Positions 21,941 to 33,511 of a stretch of 64,000 nucleotides of DNA are shown in pieces. Source of the stretch: Termitomyces sp. T153. Lineage: Eukaryota > Basidiomycota > Agaricomycetes > Agaricales > Lyophyllaceae. The position numbers and the translations under genes were made by a program. Location: NCBI GenBank assembly GCA_018296165.2, contig JACKQL020000026.1, forward strand, positions 124,001 to 188,000. The letters are read 5' to 3'. The number at the start of each line of letters is the position of its first letter. The stretch's first letter is position 1. The notes beneath the pieces were generated by a model that searched no databases, had not been told where the DNA came from, and was given only the letters and a program-made list of their open reading frames with translations.

Positions 21941-22929
21941 TGTCAGGTTCCGCTGACGATGGTGGCTCAGTACACTGGCGAGTCCTTACTAGGCGGACGC
22001 GATGTCCTGCGTTTATAACCAGGCGCCCGGGGTTGGAGCGGAGGTGGGGAAGGCTTGCGAGGGGCCCCTATGGATAGCGGCCCGAGTAGGTCCGGAGTGA
22101 TTCAGAGGGGTCTAAGACCGGAGGTACTGGTCGTTGACCCGGGGTGGGTGTCGGAGCTCGTTAGCGGACGCACGAGGGGATTGCGGGGTAGGCGGAGGCT
22201 TCTCGGCTGTCGGGGGGGGCGGGGTCGGTTGGATAGGGGGTTACCGGGGCTTGATGGGTTCCGGGGTGAGCGGGTAGTGAGACCCGGGGTTGTCGTTAGG
22301 AATGTTCAGGTCGTGGCGCGTGCGCGGAGTTCGTACTGATGTAGGGAGCAAGGGAACTTCAGGGGAACAAAGGAAATATGTACAGTCGAGACGAGACGGA
22401 GACGAGACGAGACTGAGAAAAGATAGATTCGAAACCTAGGAACAGAAATACAAACGAGACGAGAGACGAAACATAGGAAACCGGTAAAATGTAATATCAA
22501 GACTAGGGTCCGAGGAGTCATTCTATGACTTATATACCAACTACTGGGTGCCTCCAAGGGCGGCGGATGTGATGGCGGGGGTCGACGGGGCTGTGCTGAG
22601 TCGACAGGTGTCGGGTACAACCCAAGTTCGGGCCGCGGCGGTATTCTGGTGGGATCAGTTGGGGGCGCGGCCGCTCCGGGGCGTCGTGGCACTCCGGGAT
22701 GGGTCGGGTGAACTAGGGTAGGGGGTCGGGGACGTATGACGTGTCCAGGAACGGTGGGGGAAGGTTTCAAGGGGGTGTTGATGGCTACGGATAGGGAGTT
22801 GCCGTCGGGGTTTGCCGGAGAAGCGTCGGAGTTGCCCAGTGTGGGCGTCGAAGGTGTGGGCGGGGTTCCGGGGAGTTATCGGGAGGGGTTGGGGGCCGTG
22901 TCTAGGGATCTAGGGAGCGGGTCGTGACA
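21941..22929 (-). repeat. 5' LTR of the gypsy element
   Basis: This is the promoter-bearing LTR of 989 bp. The predicted U3 is 22929-22505 and the RNA starts near 22504, leaving a leader of about 560 nt before the primer site. Confidence 0.95.
22504..22536 (-). promoter_or_regulatory. LTR core promoter: TATA box and RNA start
   Basis: TATATAAG runs 22536-22529 on the minus strand. The motif complementary to the primer site begins at 22504, 32 nt downstream, the normal TATA-to-start distance. The same 32-nt spacing is kept in the decayed solo LTR (8318 to 8350). Confidence 0.75.
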
Positions 22930-24550
22930 CTTATCCTCCTAGCCACAATACCTTCCAAAACTTTCCCCAAGCATTCCAGAAGCTGTATGAGCCTGTAAGC
23001 TTTGGACTCCAAGTAGTCTGGCTTGTTCAGCTTTCTCAGTGCCACCACTACTGCTCTGCACCAGGGTCTTGGGTGGTGTCCCTTTTCCAGGCAGTGGTGT
23101 AATAAGGCAAATATAATGTCACCCTTTGATTCCCATGCCCAGCATACAGTGTTGAAAGGTTGTTGGCTGACTTCAGGTGCCTTCTTTATGCTTTGTTGGT
23201 ATATTAACTCCCTTACCTCTTCCCTTGTGAGTCTGACATGTCCAAGATCATGGTTTTGCTGGTGCATCAGGTTTGGTACCTCATTGTTTTCTAGTGCTGG
23301 CAGCCATTTGAATAATGCTTCCCTCAGCACATCACATTTCTCCTCATGCCTAACCACAGGTTTGTCATCTTATCTCTTGATGGCTGGTGAGGGGTAGTTT
23401 CTTGTGCCCTTGGACCAACTCCTTAAGTTCCACATTGTATCTGGAGTGGCTTCCTCTAGCATGTCATTTATCCATTTTGCCTTCTCATGTTTGTAAAGTC
23501 TTCTAAAATAATTAGTAGTCTTTTGGATATTACAATTGATCTCTGGGCACTGTTTGCCCCAGCATTCCTTGTACCCCCTCTGTTCTTCTCTCAGAGTAAA
23601 TCACCTGTTGTTCACATTGCCCAGGGCTTCCATACACTATGGTCTAGCCTTGTCAGATGATTTTCTCTTTTTTGCTGTGCTCTCCATTGCTTTCATCATT
23701 GCCTCTATTATCAGTTCCACATCCACATCCAGTTCCTCTGGGGTACAGTCAGTGTTCAAATTTTGCAGTGATGCCCACCTTTCTGTATGTCTGTCTATTT
23801 CTCTTTCAAACATGTTCTTCCAGTCTCCTGGTTTCATGTCTTTAAAGTTGAATCTGTTGCCCATTACATTCTGTATTTCCATAGACCCATGGTCTATGAC
23901 CCATTTTAGGGCAAAATGGTCAGAGCCACATGCTAGACTGGCATCAATCACCCACTCTTTTGAGGCATCCAGCAAGATGGCTTCCAGGTTTGCCTACATT
24001 AAGTCAATCATAGATGTCACTCCTCTCCTCCTGTGTTCATGTTATGTACACTTACTCTTTGTGTTTAGTATGTTGAAGTTGTGATTCTGCATCCATTTGA
24101 CTAGATCTTCTGTCTTGCTTGATGGCTCATGTTCCCCTTTGCTCACCATTCTGCTGCATCTGTGTTGCAGGTCTGACCATTTTGTGGTTTTAGTTGACTG
24201 TAAATGTTGACTATGGTGACTGTAGAGTAGTTGGCTTGTGTAATGTCTAAAACTTAGATGTTTAGGTCTTTTGCAATATCCAATTGCAGTGTGACTATGA
24301 AATCTCCTCTCCTCTTAGTATATGTCATCACCCTGGGTCTCCTGTTATTCAGAATGCTTGCTATTAGTGAGATTGGGGTCCATGCCCCTAGCACAGCTGG
24401 GCTGCATTGACTATTTCCTATTTCCCCCCACCAGGGTTCTATAACTAGAATTATGTTGAATTTATCTATAAATGTGTTTAGCATTGTGTGGCAGGCTGTG
24501 TTACTGCAGTTTGTGTTAAGCTGAGCAATATGGATGGGTTTTGTCTTCAT
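22930..24550 (-). pseudogene. LINE ORF2, APE endonuclease and RT start
   Basis: The minus frame begins IAQLNTN at 24550, with VIEPWWG, the entry motifs of an APE-type endonuclease. The SDHFALKW motif follows near 23920. The RT N-terminal region appears at 23357-22935 (KLNKPDYLESKAYRLIQLLECLGKVLE). Stops and lost start contexts show decay. The gypsy element sits just after ARRI in the RT. Confidence 0.8.
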
Positions 24551-24559
24551 AAGGTTAGA

Positions 24560-26514
24560 ACATTACCATGTGTTGTTCTTTCTGTTTCCTCTTGTCCCTC
24601 CATGTCATCATCTGCCCATCTTTGCAGCTCACCTTCTGATCCATTTAGTAGGTGTTCCAGAGCCATGAGTCTGTTTGCATTCTGGTTTGTGGTCATGTCC
24701 TAGGTTGTGCTTTCATTTTCATCTTGTGCTGCCATGTCTGTGCTCACTTTCATCAATTTGGCCATTGGGATGTCTGTCCATTTTCTTCCTCCTTTCTATC
24801 TTCTCATCAGCCCTCCCTCTTCTATAATTCCAATCTCCTTTTCTCTCACCAGCATCCGATATCTTTTCCTTTCTGGGCAGCTCCTTTCTGTTGCCAGGTA
24901 GTCCCCATCACAGTTAACACATTTGTTGCTTCCTTTTCCTGTCTGGCCTGTGTTTACTATATCCTCAAGCATGCTTTGAAATTCTTCCTGTCAGTGTTTG
25001 ACTTTGCTGTGGTTTTTTGTGCAGAGTCAGCACTTTGTGGGTTGTTTGCAGCACAATATGTAGTGTCTGAATTTCCAGCATTTGCTGCATTGTAGCACTG
25101 GGGGTCTGTCTGCATGGTGAACCACTTTGCAGAAGTTTGTGTACATTGCTAAATATCTTGTTGCAAGTACCATGTTTGTGTCATCTTCCTTTGTGAACTC
25201 CAGTACTACCTATGAGTAGTCCTTCTATTTCAGATCTGCTTTGGCACATAGCCATCTGGGCTTGCCAATCAACTTTACCTTTGACATGATCAGGTTGAAC
25301 TTTTTGATTTCCTCCAAGAGGTCATCAGGGGTGTGTGTGTTGTTCTCATTGTCTCTCCCAGTCCATATGCCATTAATTTTAACTTTATATTGTCTGACAT
25401 CTGTGATCATTTTGATGGTGTGGGCCAGCACCCCAAATATGTCTACAAACACCTCTGCATGCTGATGCAACTCTTTGCCTCTTTGGTCTTCTCACATCAT
25501 GATTATCAGGTTCTAGTTGAAGTTGTAGTGTGCAGATGCAACACACAAGTGTTTTATGTCATCTGAGCAAGATAGGTGGTCATTTATGAGGTTTTCTAGT
25601 TGGTGTGGGTTCAAATGGTTGGTGTCAGTGATATTGATCTTTGAGTGAGTGGGGGTTGACTTGTTGGCATTGGGCTGTCACCTTAGTCCAGGTTGTGCTG
25701 GTTTTGGTGGGTCTGTAAGTTGACCCTGTAGCAAAGACTGTTTTTGCCCCCAATGTCTCTGAAGTTCTCTATTATTCCCCCCATCTGTCTCTGGTTTGGA
25801 ATCCTGGCATGCTGCCAGAGCAGCAACTGCCTTGGCTAAATCTTGGACTGTTGAACATAGCTCCGCAGTTTCCTGTAGGGCTCATGTGGAATCAGCATTT
25901 CCATCTACATGGTGTCGCTCACCAGCTTCAATGAGCTCTGACATGAATTTCTTTGCAATTGTGTGCACACTGTCCATTGCACATGTTCCCCATACGTGGT
26001 GGTCCGAGAAACATTGTAACTCTCTTTGTAGGTTTTTGAGTTGGTAAATTACTATTGCCTCTGACTCCGCTGTTGTGCGCTCTTCCGGTTCGGATTCCAG
26101 TTCCATTTCTATGTCTGGTTGTCCTGATTCCGGACGTCTTCTGGGGCGCGTAGGTGTCCTTGGTTCTTGTTCTTCCAGTTGTCCGAACATGTCTACTTCC
26201 CGCTGTTTGCGTCTGCCTAAGGTCGACTTTGCTGGTGAAACTATCGCTTGAGTGGCTGTATGTGCTCCTGGGGGCCTGTTGGGCCCCTTTTTTGATTGTT
26301 TTATTACGCTTTCGCCGTACATGCGTACTGCGAATTCCTTTCCTCCCCTTAGTCGTGGGAACTCGGTCAGGTGGCGGTAGCGGATCAAGAGCCTTTTACA
26401 ACCGGGAGTTGAAGAGATGAGAAGGTCGTCGTAGTACAAGACATGAGGGCTGTTCGAATCACGGATCAACATTGGTTCGGAAGTAACCGTGGGTTTTGCA
26501 CGTGCCATCATCAT
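24560..26514 (-). pseudogene. LINE ORF1 (Gag-like) with zinc knuckles
   Basis: ORF1 starts at 26514 (MMMARAKPTV). The first 210 codons are open and CpG-normal, with a basic stretch (RRKQREVD; RPRRRPESG). Beyond a TGA near 25883 the frame continues with several stops. It shows CSKCWKFRHYIVCC and CVNCDGDYLATERSC zinc-knuckle motifs (25110-24890), typical of an RNA-binding LINE ORF1 protein. The distal part is decayed and CpG-poor. Confidence 0.65.
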
Positions 26515-26592
26515 TAGATAAGATTCTCCTAGATTGGCAATGCTAGGTCGCGAAGCCGGAATACTCTTTCATACTGTATACCCACTGTTTCA

Positions 26593-28900
26593 ATGGACAC
26601 AGACCCCGAATCAGAGTATACTCAATCAGTCACAATATCGTTTGAGTGGACTCTGAGAGGACTCAAGAATCTATTTGAATCAAGTAAAGGGGATGCAAAG
26701 TCGAAGACCACAAGATCTGTCCGTTTCGGGGGCGGCCGATGGCAAGTGGGTAGCCCGTGTACGAAGGATACTCATCATCTCACGAACAAACTAGATATTG
26801 TTCTATGCGAATGCTGGGACTACGAAGGAAGGGTCAGCAAGTTCCTCTGATGGAGGTGGTTATATCAGCCTATATCTTTCCTGCGAGGTATGGTCCGCTC
26901 GCATTCTTGATGTACACGCACTCATTTGACGATTGCCTTAGCCAACACAAGAGGAAAGAGACGCTGCGGGTGATGAGGGAAAGTATATACATGTCTCAAT
27001 AATCAATCTAGAGTTGTCCCTTACTATTTAGTTTAGATGGATTCGAGAAGGAATATACAAGTTCAGTTTCGAGTTGAAAAAGTGCGCTACATCTGTTTCT
27101 TTTCCTTCTGAAAATCGACTCCTATTTCTGATTCTTTTGCCTTCAGCCTTTCAAAGACTACTGTCTACAACATGAAAGAAGCACATAACCATACATTTTC
27201 GTCCAAGGTATTAAGTATGATCTTATACCCTCTCTTTACATGTCTCATAATCGAATAAGACAGCGAACTGGGGATGGTATATCATCAAGTATTGTACAAT
27301 ATTCTCGTGCTGATAATTCCTAGGGCGCAATTTGCGAAGAGGGATAATGTTTATTTCAACTCGAACGGAGTTAAGAATCAGGACGCATTCATCATCCTCT
27401 GCAACATTACATCTTCCCCGGCCCCGCCTCCCCCTCCGCCCGCTTACCGCATTCAAACAGTCCCTAAAAGGCTTCTCGAAACTGTAGGAGCTCTGCTTGA
27501 TGACCCGCTATACTCAGACGTAGAATTCATCATTCCTGGTCGACGGGGAGATATAAAATCAGCCCGCAAGATCTTAGCCTCCAAGACACTGCTTCGGCGT
27601 GCAGAATATTTTGAATCGAGTGAGAAAATTATTTTGAACATTCATAGGGAGATGCGTCTGATGTTTTTGCAGTGTTTGGATCCGATTTCGTGGAGGGATC
27701 AACTGATCAACTGCAGACTTCTGCAAATGTTCCATCAGCATCCAGTATTATGGATTCTGAGGCTCATTTCGTCATGAACGAGTTTGAAGACTCGGATGAA
27801 GAAGATGGGGCAGAGATGACTGCGCAATCAGATTCAGACTCTAGTTCTTCCATGGTATCACCTTCAGCGAAAACCACCGCAGCCTCCACCATAGAAAACC
27901 CGATACAAGAGAACAATGAAGTTGAAGTAGACGACGAACAGCGCAATGTCCGGGCCAAATTGGCACACCCATCTAGTCCTCGTAGCAATATTAGTCAAAC
28001 ACTGTCATCAGCTGTGAAGGTTTCAAAGAATTCTCGACTGTCAATCGTTGTGAAAGATGTTGCATACAATACTTATATGGCTCTCCTTTACTACGTAAGC
28101 TTTCGTTCAATCCGCTGAGAATCAACTCTGATCGTGCCCTCACAGTTGTATACTGATATTGTCATTTTTGCTCCCCTCTCATCTATGTTTGTCCCGAAGG
28201 CAGGTAACCCCACCACCAGTAACACACGATCTCCATCACCGTCTGAAGACGCATCCACATCGAAGAACAACAGCGAAACTCCCACTTCTCGACGTCAATG
28301 GATACAACAGTGGAAAGAAGAACATCCGGATCTACCAGTCCCTTGTTCTGCAAAAGCTATGTACCGTTTGGCTGACAGTAAGGTTTTCAACTGTCGCTGA
28401 TTCTCACCTGTTAATCCAAGGACAAAAGGGATTGATTTGCCTGAGTTGAAGGCGCGAGCGTCACAAGTGATCTTCAATACATCAACCTTCTACTTTCTTA
28501 TTGATCCAAACTGCACAGCACATTGTCAAGTCTCTTACTGTCGAGAACATCGCTTATGAGATTTTCACGCCTTTTGCGGCAGCCTTTGAAGACATTCGAA
28601 AAGTTCGTTTGCTGACTGGTTCGACGTCCTTCAACCGAACTTTCATAGGTTCAAGTTGATTTCTTCCTGGGCCATTGGAAAGACATCCGCACTTCGGACT
28701 CAATGCGGAACGTCTGGCAACAAATAAGAAATGGCCGACACCCAGGTTTTGAGGAAGGTTAGTCATATACGTCTCCTTTGTCTAGATATTATGTGACTTC
28801 TGCAATTCTTCCAGTATGGCCGGTTATTGCGTCCAACCTTGAATTTAAACCTTCACCGAAACCAACGACCAGTAAATCCTCGGAGGGTGGGGAGATGTGA
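26593..28900 (+). CDS. MATH-BTB domain protein with acidic insert
   Basis: This is likely a substrate adaptor for a cullin-3 ubiquitin ligase, as known for MATH-BTB proteins. The ATG at 26593 opens a MATH domain (SFEWTLRGLKNLF, then WQ joined to ILFYANAG across the intron 26746-26794). It continues through several exons to WAQFAKRDNVYF near 27330. The BTB domain starts at LLDDPLYSDVEF and RGDIKSARKILASKTLLRRAEYF (27500-27612). After an intron it is broken by a long Ser/Asp/Glu insert (27680-28010), then resumes with KDVAYNTYMALLYYLYTD. The C-terminal helices (DLPELKARAS; ENIAYEIFTPFAAAFEDIRKVQ) and a conserved GRHPGFEEVWPVIASNLEF end precede TGA at 28898. This insert layout is common in basidiomycete members. 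Some inner exon edges are uncertain. Confidence 0.88.
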
Positions 28901-29016
28901 CGCGATAGCCGCGTGTTGTACAGTACGATAACATGAAGTTCCAACGATTCTGGGATGCGAACTAATATTTTGCTTGTCAACTACAATAGCACAGAAGCAT
29001 CGGAGTTGTCATTGAA

Positions 29017-31351
29017 CTAGAATAGCTCAACGGAGTCATATACAAAGTTAGGACTGAGGAATACGTCTCCAGCACTTCCACTGATGGTACTAATCTGGAT
29101 TGTGTTCGAGCCGGCCACTAATGTACCAGAAGGAATTGCAAAGTCATCTAAAGGAAATGATGAGTCCTAAACGATCCTAACAAAAAAAGAAAACCTGCGT
29201 ACAAACTTGGTTAAAACCCCGCCATGTGCCACGAGTCACACTATAGTATGACGCGTTTAGCTGATGTATGTTTACTCAGTTCTTATAGGGCTTACCCTCG
29301 AGAATCTACCTTGGGGGGAGCTAAGGGTGAAATGAGACTAGGTATAGTAAAGAAAGCTTTAAATGACGTACCAGCAGGCGCACTTGATGTCCATGAATTG
29401 ACAATAATCTGTGGGCGGCCACCGGCAAAGGCCTCGGTCGTACGAATTCGTAGAGTACGAGCGCCTATAAGTTGTAAAAAGCACATGGATGTAGAGACTC
29501 ATGAGAGGTTATTACCAATCTGAGAGGTGGAGGCAGTCCATTTAATCGTGGTGGGATTGTTCACATCCTTGAATTGAGCCATTGGGAAGGAACCGACAGA
29601 GCTAGAACCAACTGTAAATGTGATTGGTCCCCAATTGCTCATCCTTGAGTCTGATCTATCTCACGAGATAATCAGGGGAGTACGCCATATGTATTAAGCA
29701 AAAACTAACGGATGCATGGTCTCGATCTTGTCTGCATTGAGGAACCTGCAATAAATGTTACGGAGGCGAAAGTCAATAGGACAGGTAAAGGAACAGACCC
29801 AACGGGACTCCCATCAACCGTGCCAATTGACCAGATAGTTGATGGGCGGGAAAGAGTGGAAGTTAGTGTCAAGGAAGAGGTGGATCCTGCACTGACAGTG
29901 ACACTTCCGGTGCCGGCCTCAAGTTCACCTTGATACAAGGTTACGGTGTATGTTCCGGGTTTCATTAAGGAGCGGGTGAAACTTCCTCTATATGGGGTGA
30001 GGAATATAAGCAATCAAAATCTGTGTAGTACTAGCGGCACATACCCAGACCCAGCGACCCAATACTGCGCAGCAGTATTCTAATACCAATCAGTAATGCG
30101 AACGACGATAAAACGGTGGACAATTCCTGACCTTGAACCCGATGGTCACAGCAAGTCCAGAAAGCGTGCCCGAATAGGTCCCAGTGGCTGTACCACGACC
30201 AGATGCTGATACGTATCCCTGGAGACCGAGGCTATCCATGAAGCTCGTGTCCAAATTCTCCGATGGGGCGGCACCGGAAGTGATTGCCAGAGCATACCTG
30301 TTTCTAGCTCAATCTTCCTCTTAAAGTGATAACAATACAACTGACGGTCCAAAGAAACCAGTACGGAAAGCTTCCGTTTGCTCATGACCCGAGTTCATAT
30401 ACCAATAGAGTTCCTGCTGCGAACTGCCTTGGTTATCAATGTCTTGATATAGGATATGAAGTCAGCACCTGTAGGCCTCTTTTTTGATGAAGAAAACCAT
30501 CTACACACCGCGGAAGAATGGGCCACCAGATGAAGTTTCGTAACTGACGCTAGGAACGATGATGTAGGCACCAACACCAGAACCGGTCACTCCGTGTACT
30601 TGATCGCGAATAAAAGGAATCTGTGAAAGAAAATGTGTTGAGCCTGCGATCAGTCGACTGCAAAAGCATGATTCTGGGTACTGACACTAGAGTAGAATTT
30701 AGATCTCGTGACCCCATTCACCAAGAACACGTCCGAGCCTTCGATAGCAGTTCCACCGTTAATCTCCGCATTGGGATTACCGTTCGGCAAAGTTGCTTTG
30801 TTGAGGCGAGCAATGAAACGAAGTTCTCCAACAGAAGGTTCTGCCGAAGCAAATGTGCCAATATAAAGTGTGTTGATTCCAGAACGGACGATGTAGTAAT
30901 GTGCCTGTTTGAGTTCATTTATTGATCATCTCTGTATCCAGAGGTGAGACGGTCTCACGATTGTGCTAGTGGTGATCTTTATGACGGCGATGTTGTTCGC
31001 TACAGAAGATGTGACCGTAGCAGATCCTACGGAGGCATTGTCACTGAGGTATCCGGGCTCGATGGGCTTCATACAACATACCTAAACCCGAGCTCAGCTG
31101 AGTAAACTTCGTGGAATCTTGTAGTTGTTTTCCGTTGAAAAGCATAGATGTAATATCTCCGTTGGCCGTATTGACTGATTTGGGTTCGGAACTTGAGCGT
31201 TTCATTATAAGACAATCATAACCCACGTACTTGTCGTTACAAGGCCAGCACCAGAGTCGACAATCATGTTGCTTCCGGACGTGGTAACACCAAAAGCTGC
31301 AAAAGCGACCGGAAAACATGCTAAAATGTTGGCAATGATAAGGAACCTCAT
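29017..31351 (-). CDS. Secreted rhamnogalacturonan lyase (PL4 family)
   Basis: This enzyme should cleave the rhamnogalacturonan I backbone of pectin by beta-elimination outside the cell. The ATG at 31351 opens a signal peptide ([18 protein letters not shown]) followed by [19 protein letters not shown], the usual mature start. Other family blocks read on the minus strand are [22 protein letters not shown] with [17 protein letters not shown] (30900-30770), the fibronectin-like middle part with [17 protein letters not shown] and IWSIGTVDG (29970-29790), and the C-terminal carbohydrate-binding-like domain with [19 protein letters not shown] and [12 protein letters not shown] (29430-29020). The gene has many introns. 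A TATAAG lies about 37 nt upstream of the ATG (31393-31388). I did not locate the catalytic Lys/His, so activity is inferred from family. Confidence 0.88.
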
Positions 31352-32140
31352 TTTGGCGGAAGGTGTCCAATGAGTGTTTCAAGGTTTCTTATAGAACGGT
31401 TAACAATGGATATTTCCTCGTTAGAAGCGATTTTTCCCAGCGTGGTTCAGACGAGACCTCTTCCGGGCCGCCAGTCATCTTTGACGAAGTGAGTGATGGT
31501 CTCAAAAGCAAAGGGTCATGAACGTCAATTTCATCAAAAGTCTGAATCCTGCAGACGCCCGGTCAGGCGGGTATTCGAAACGGGCCGGTAAGAATTTGGT
31601 AGATTATATTCGAAGCAGGACATTGATTGATATATTGATCCTGTGACGAGGGGAGCATATAAAAGATTGTAACAGCTTTCAACACGAATAGAACAGTCAA
31701 CAACAGTAACCGGAAATTCGCTAAATCTTCTGCAAAACTGTTCAAAAGACTTACACAAAATCTTGATCGTAAGATAGCACGTGGTATACCGAGTGAGACA
31801 TGAGATGTGGGAAGTTGGGCATTTTGACCAAGCGGCGGGCCGAGCGTGATCAGAAGACAATCTTAACTGCCAAAAACTCTGTCTTGTTCCAAAAACAACA
31901 GGTACAAGGCCTATCACGAGGCTATAAATATCTTCATTCGACGCTTCGTCAGGCTGTCCATGAGATATTTTCTGTGTCCACAACGCTGATTTCGTCGTCG
32001 TCGTCTGCGGTGTCGTCCTAAACGCCTTGTGACGCAAGGATATCAGTACCTTGAGAGATCCTCCTGGAAAAACCTGGGGAAATTACAAGATCTTGGTGTA
32101 TCACGAATCGAGTGAGGCGAAGCAGGATTACGGACAGCGT
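31352..32140. other. Intergenic: promoter of the PL4 gene
   Basis: This lies between the PL4 start and the 3' end of the GRASP gene. An open minus frame (31534-32037) has no recognisable family pattern and is probably chance. Confidence 0.45.
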
Positions 32141-33511
32141 TTACGAATCACCATTCATTGACATGCGGAGAGGCGGGATGGCTGGCGTCGAGATGTCATT
32201 TGAGTCAGGTTCACGGGAGGGGATCAGTGTACGAGAGTGGCGGAAATGTCCTTGAACATGGTCAAAATCATTATGAAGGTCAACTTCCCCGTAATCAGGA
32301 TTGTGATCGTATCCGTGGTGTCCGTGCTCCTCTTCATGTTCATGATCTTCGGGTTGATTGTCAGACGGGTACGCCACTCCAGATCGATCATAAAAATTGT
32401 AGTTCGATTGAGTGTCAGCTTCTTGACTCCATTGTTCCTGTTCCTGCCGTCTCCATTCTCGCACTTGTTCATGACTATAATGTAAGTCGGGATGCGTATC
32501 GGCAGGAACAAAAAGCTCTTGATCTTCGTATTCCTCTTCAGCCTCCTGAAGTTCTACGGGAGTTGATCCGGGTATACGATCCTCTGGTTGTGGGGGTATT
32601 CTATGAAGAAGACCAAAGCTGGAAGAAGATATATCAGGGTTTCTTTGATTTGGCAAGATATTTACCCAAAGACACATCCCAATAGCCCTTCACCGCCCCA
32701 ATGCCGATTCGGAATCAGGACGACCTCTCTAAGTGCGCTGCAAAATGCCAAACATCAGATGACAGGTCCAAGATCTACATGTGATCTTGACGAACTCGAA
32801 ATCGTAGGAGTAAACATAGACTCTGAGTGGTTTATCTATATGCTAGTGGACATGTAAATTGATATCGGGTAAAACTGGGGTCAAAGTATGGCTCACTGCT
32901 TCCACGAGATCATAGAAATCATTTTCCGCTCCCAGGACACCTCCAGACCAACCTAATAGAGAAAATGATAGTACTTCCAAGCTGACAGAAAAGTGAAGAT
33001 AGCTTACCAAGGATCCAATCACCCATGGGTACCAGACCCGCACTCTCAGCAGGGCTACCCTCAATAACGTCTAAAACATGCCACACGTTTTCGGTAGCGG
33101 TTTCTGGCTCGCATATGCGCATGCTTAAGCCTAGTAGAGATGGCTGCAATGTAGAAGTGCTAGCTAAGTGGGCAGATTGAGACCAGCCACGTGAAGGCTG
33201 GATCGGAACGACTTGGGTATATTTAGGGTAATATACTTTGTAGGATTAGAATGTTTACCTCTTGTGTTCCGGCTTTTGCTACTCCATACAAGTAGATTCA
33301 AGGTACGTCCTTCATGCTGCTCAACTATCTTCTCCAACTGTGTGGCATCAATAGCGTTAGCTTGCGACAAGGAGTTCCCTTCGAAACCGACGACGAAATC
33401 AAAGAAGGGCTCGATATTTGTCTGAGACGCCGGCGATGAAGGGGTTACTCGAAGAACATGTAGTGCCTTGGAAGGATGTTGCTGTGAATTCGTAGACTGA
33501 CTCGCGCCCAT
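32141..33511 (-). CDS. GRASP-family Golgi stacking/secretion protein
   Basis: This peripheral Golgi protein acts in stacking, tethering and unconventional secretion in other eukaryotes. The start at 33511 gives MGASQST, with Gly2 fitting N-myristoylation. An ATG nine codons upstream would hide it. PDZ-like domain 1 shows ALHVLRVTPSSPASQTNIEPFFDFVVGFEG. PDZ-like domain 2 shows LGLSMRICEP, VLDVIEGSPAESAGL and GDWILG joined to WSGGVLGAENDFYDLVE. After introns, HWGGEGLLGCVFG joins to FGLLHRIPPQ, the conserved end of the second PDZ. The C-terminal tail is acidic and His-rich (HEHEEEHGHHGYDH), low in complexity, and ends with TAA at 32141. At least four short introns are needed. Confidence 0.9.

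Larger units (their letters stand above)
12118..22929 (-). mobile_element. Intact-looking gypsy chromovirus, self-priming type
   Basis: A 10,812-bp LTR retrotransposon is oriented on the minus strand. LTRs of 989 bp (TG...CA ends) are flanked by a 5-bp duplication, CTTAT (12113-12117 and 22930-22934). In sense order it has the 5' LTR (21941-22929), a primer-binding site complementary to its own RNA start, gag, pol (protease twice, RT, RNase H, integrase, chromodomain), a gene on the opposite strand, a polypurine tract and the 3' LTR (12118-13106). The LTRs differ at about nine positions, all transitions, so the insertion is fairly young. CpG content is high, unlike the decayed LINE around it. 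Self-priming and the chromodomain point to the Tf1/sushi branch of chromoviruses. Confidence 0.93.
6711..26520 (-). mobile_element. Decayed Tad-like LINE, host of nested insertions
   Basis: A non-LTR retrotransposon lies on the minus strand. Its 5' end is near 26520 and its 3' end is at a (TCAT)n-type tail (6711-6727). In order it has ORF1 with zinc knuckles, then ORF2 with APE endonuclease, reverse transcriptase, RNase H and a C-terminal CCHC-like finger. This order fits the fungal Tad1/jockey-like group. Three elements interrupt it: a solo LTR, a Tc1 element and a gypsy element. Without them it would be about 6 kb. Many stops are C-to-T type changes and CpG is scarce in the interior, so it is dead. 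The exact 5' end and any target duplication were not found. Confidence 0.8.

Noticed and set aside
21920..21945. tRNA primer-binding site for the gypsy element
   Set aside because: No TGG-starting match to a tRNA 3' end lies next to the LTR. The 13-nt self-complement explains the site better.
31534..32037. 167-codon minus-strand frame
   Set aside because: No domain or signal peptide can be seen, and it overlaps the PL4 promoter region.
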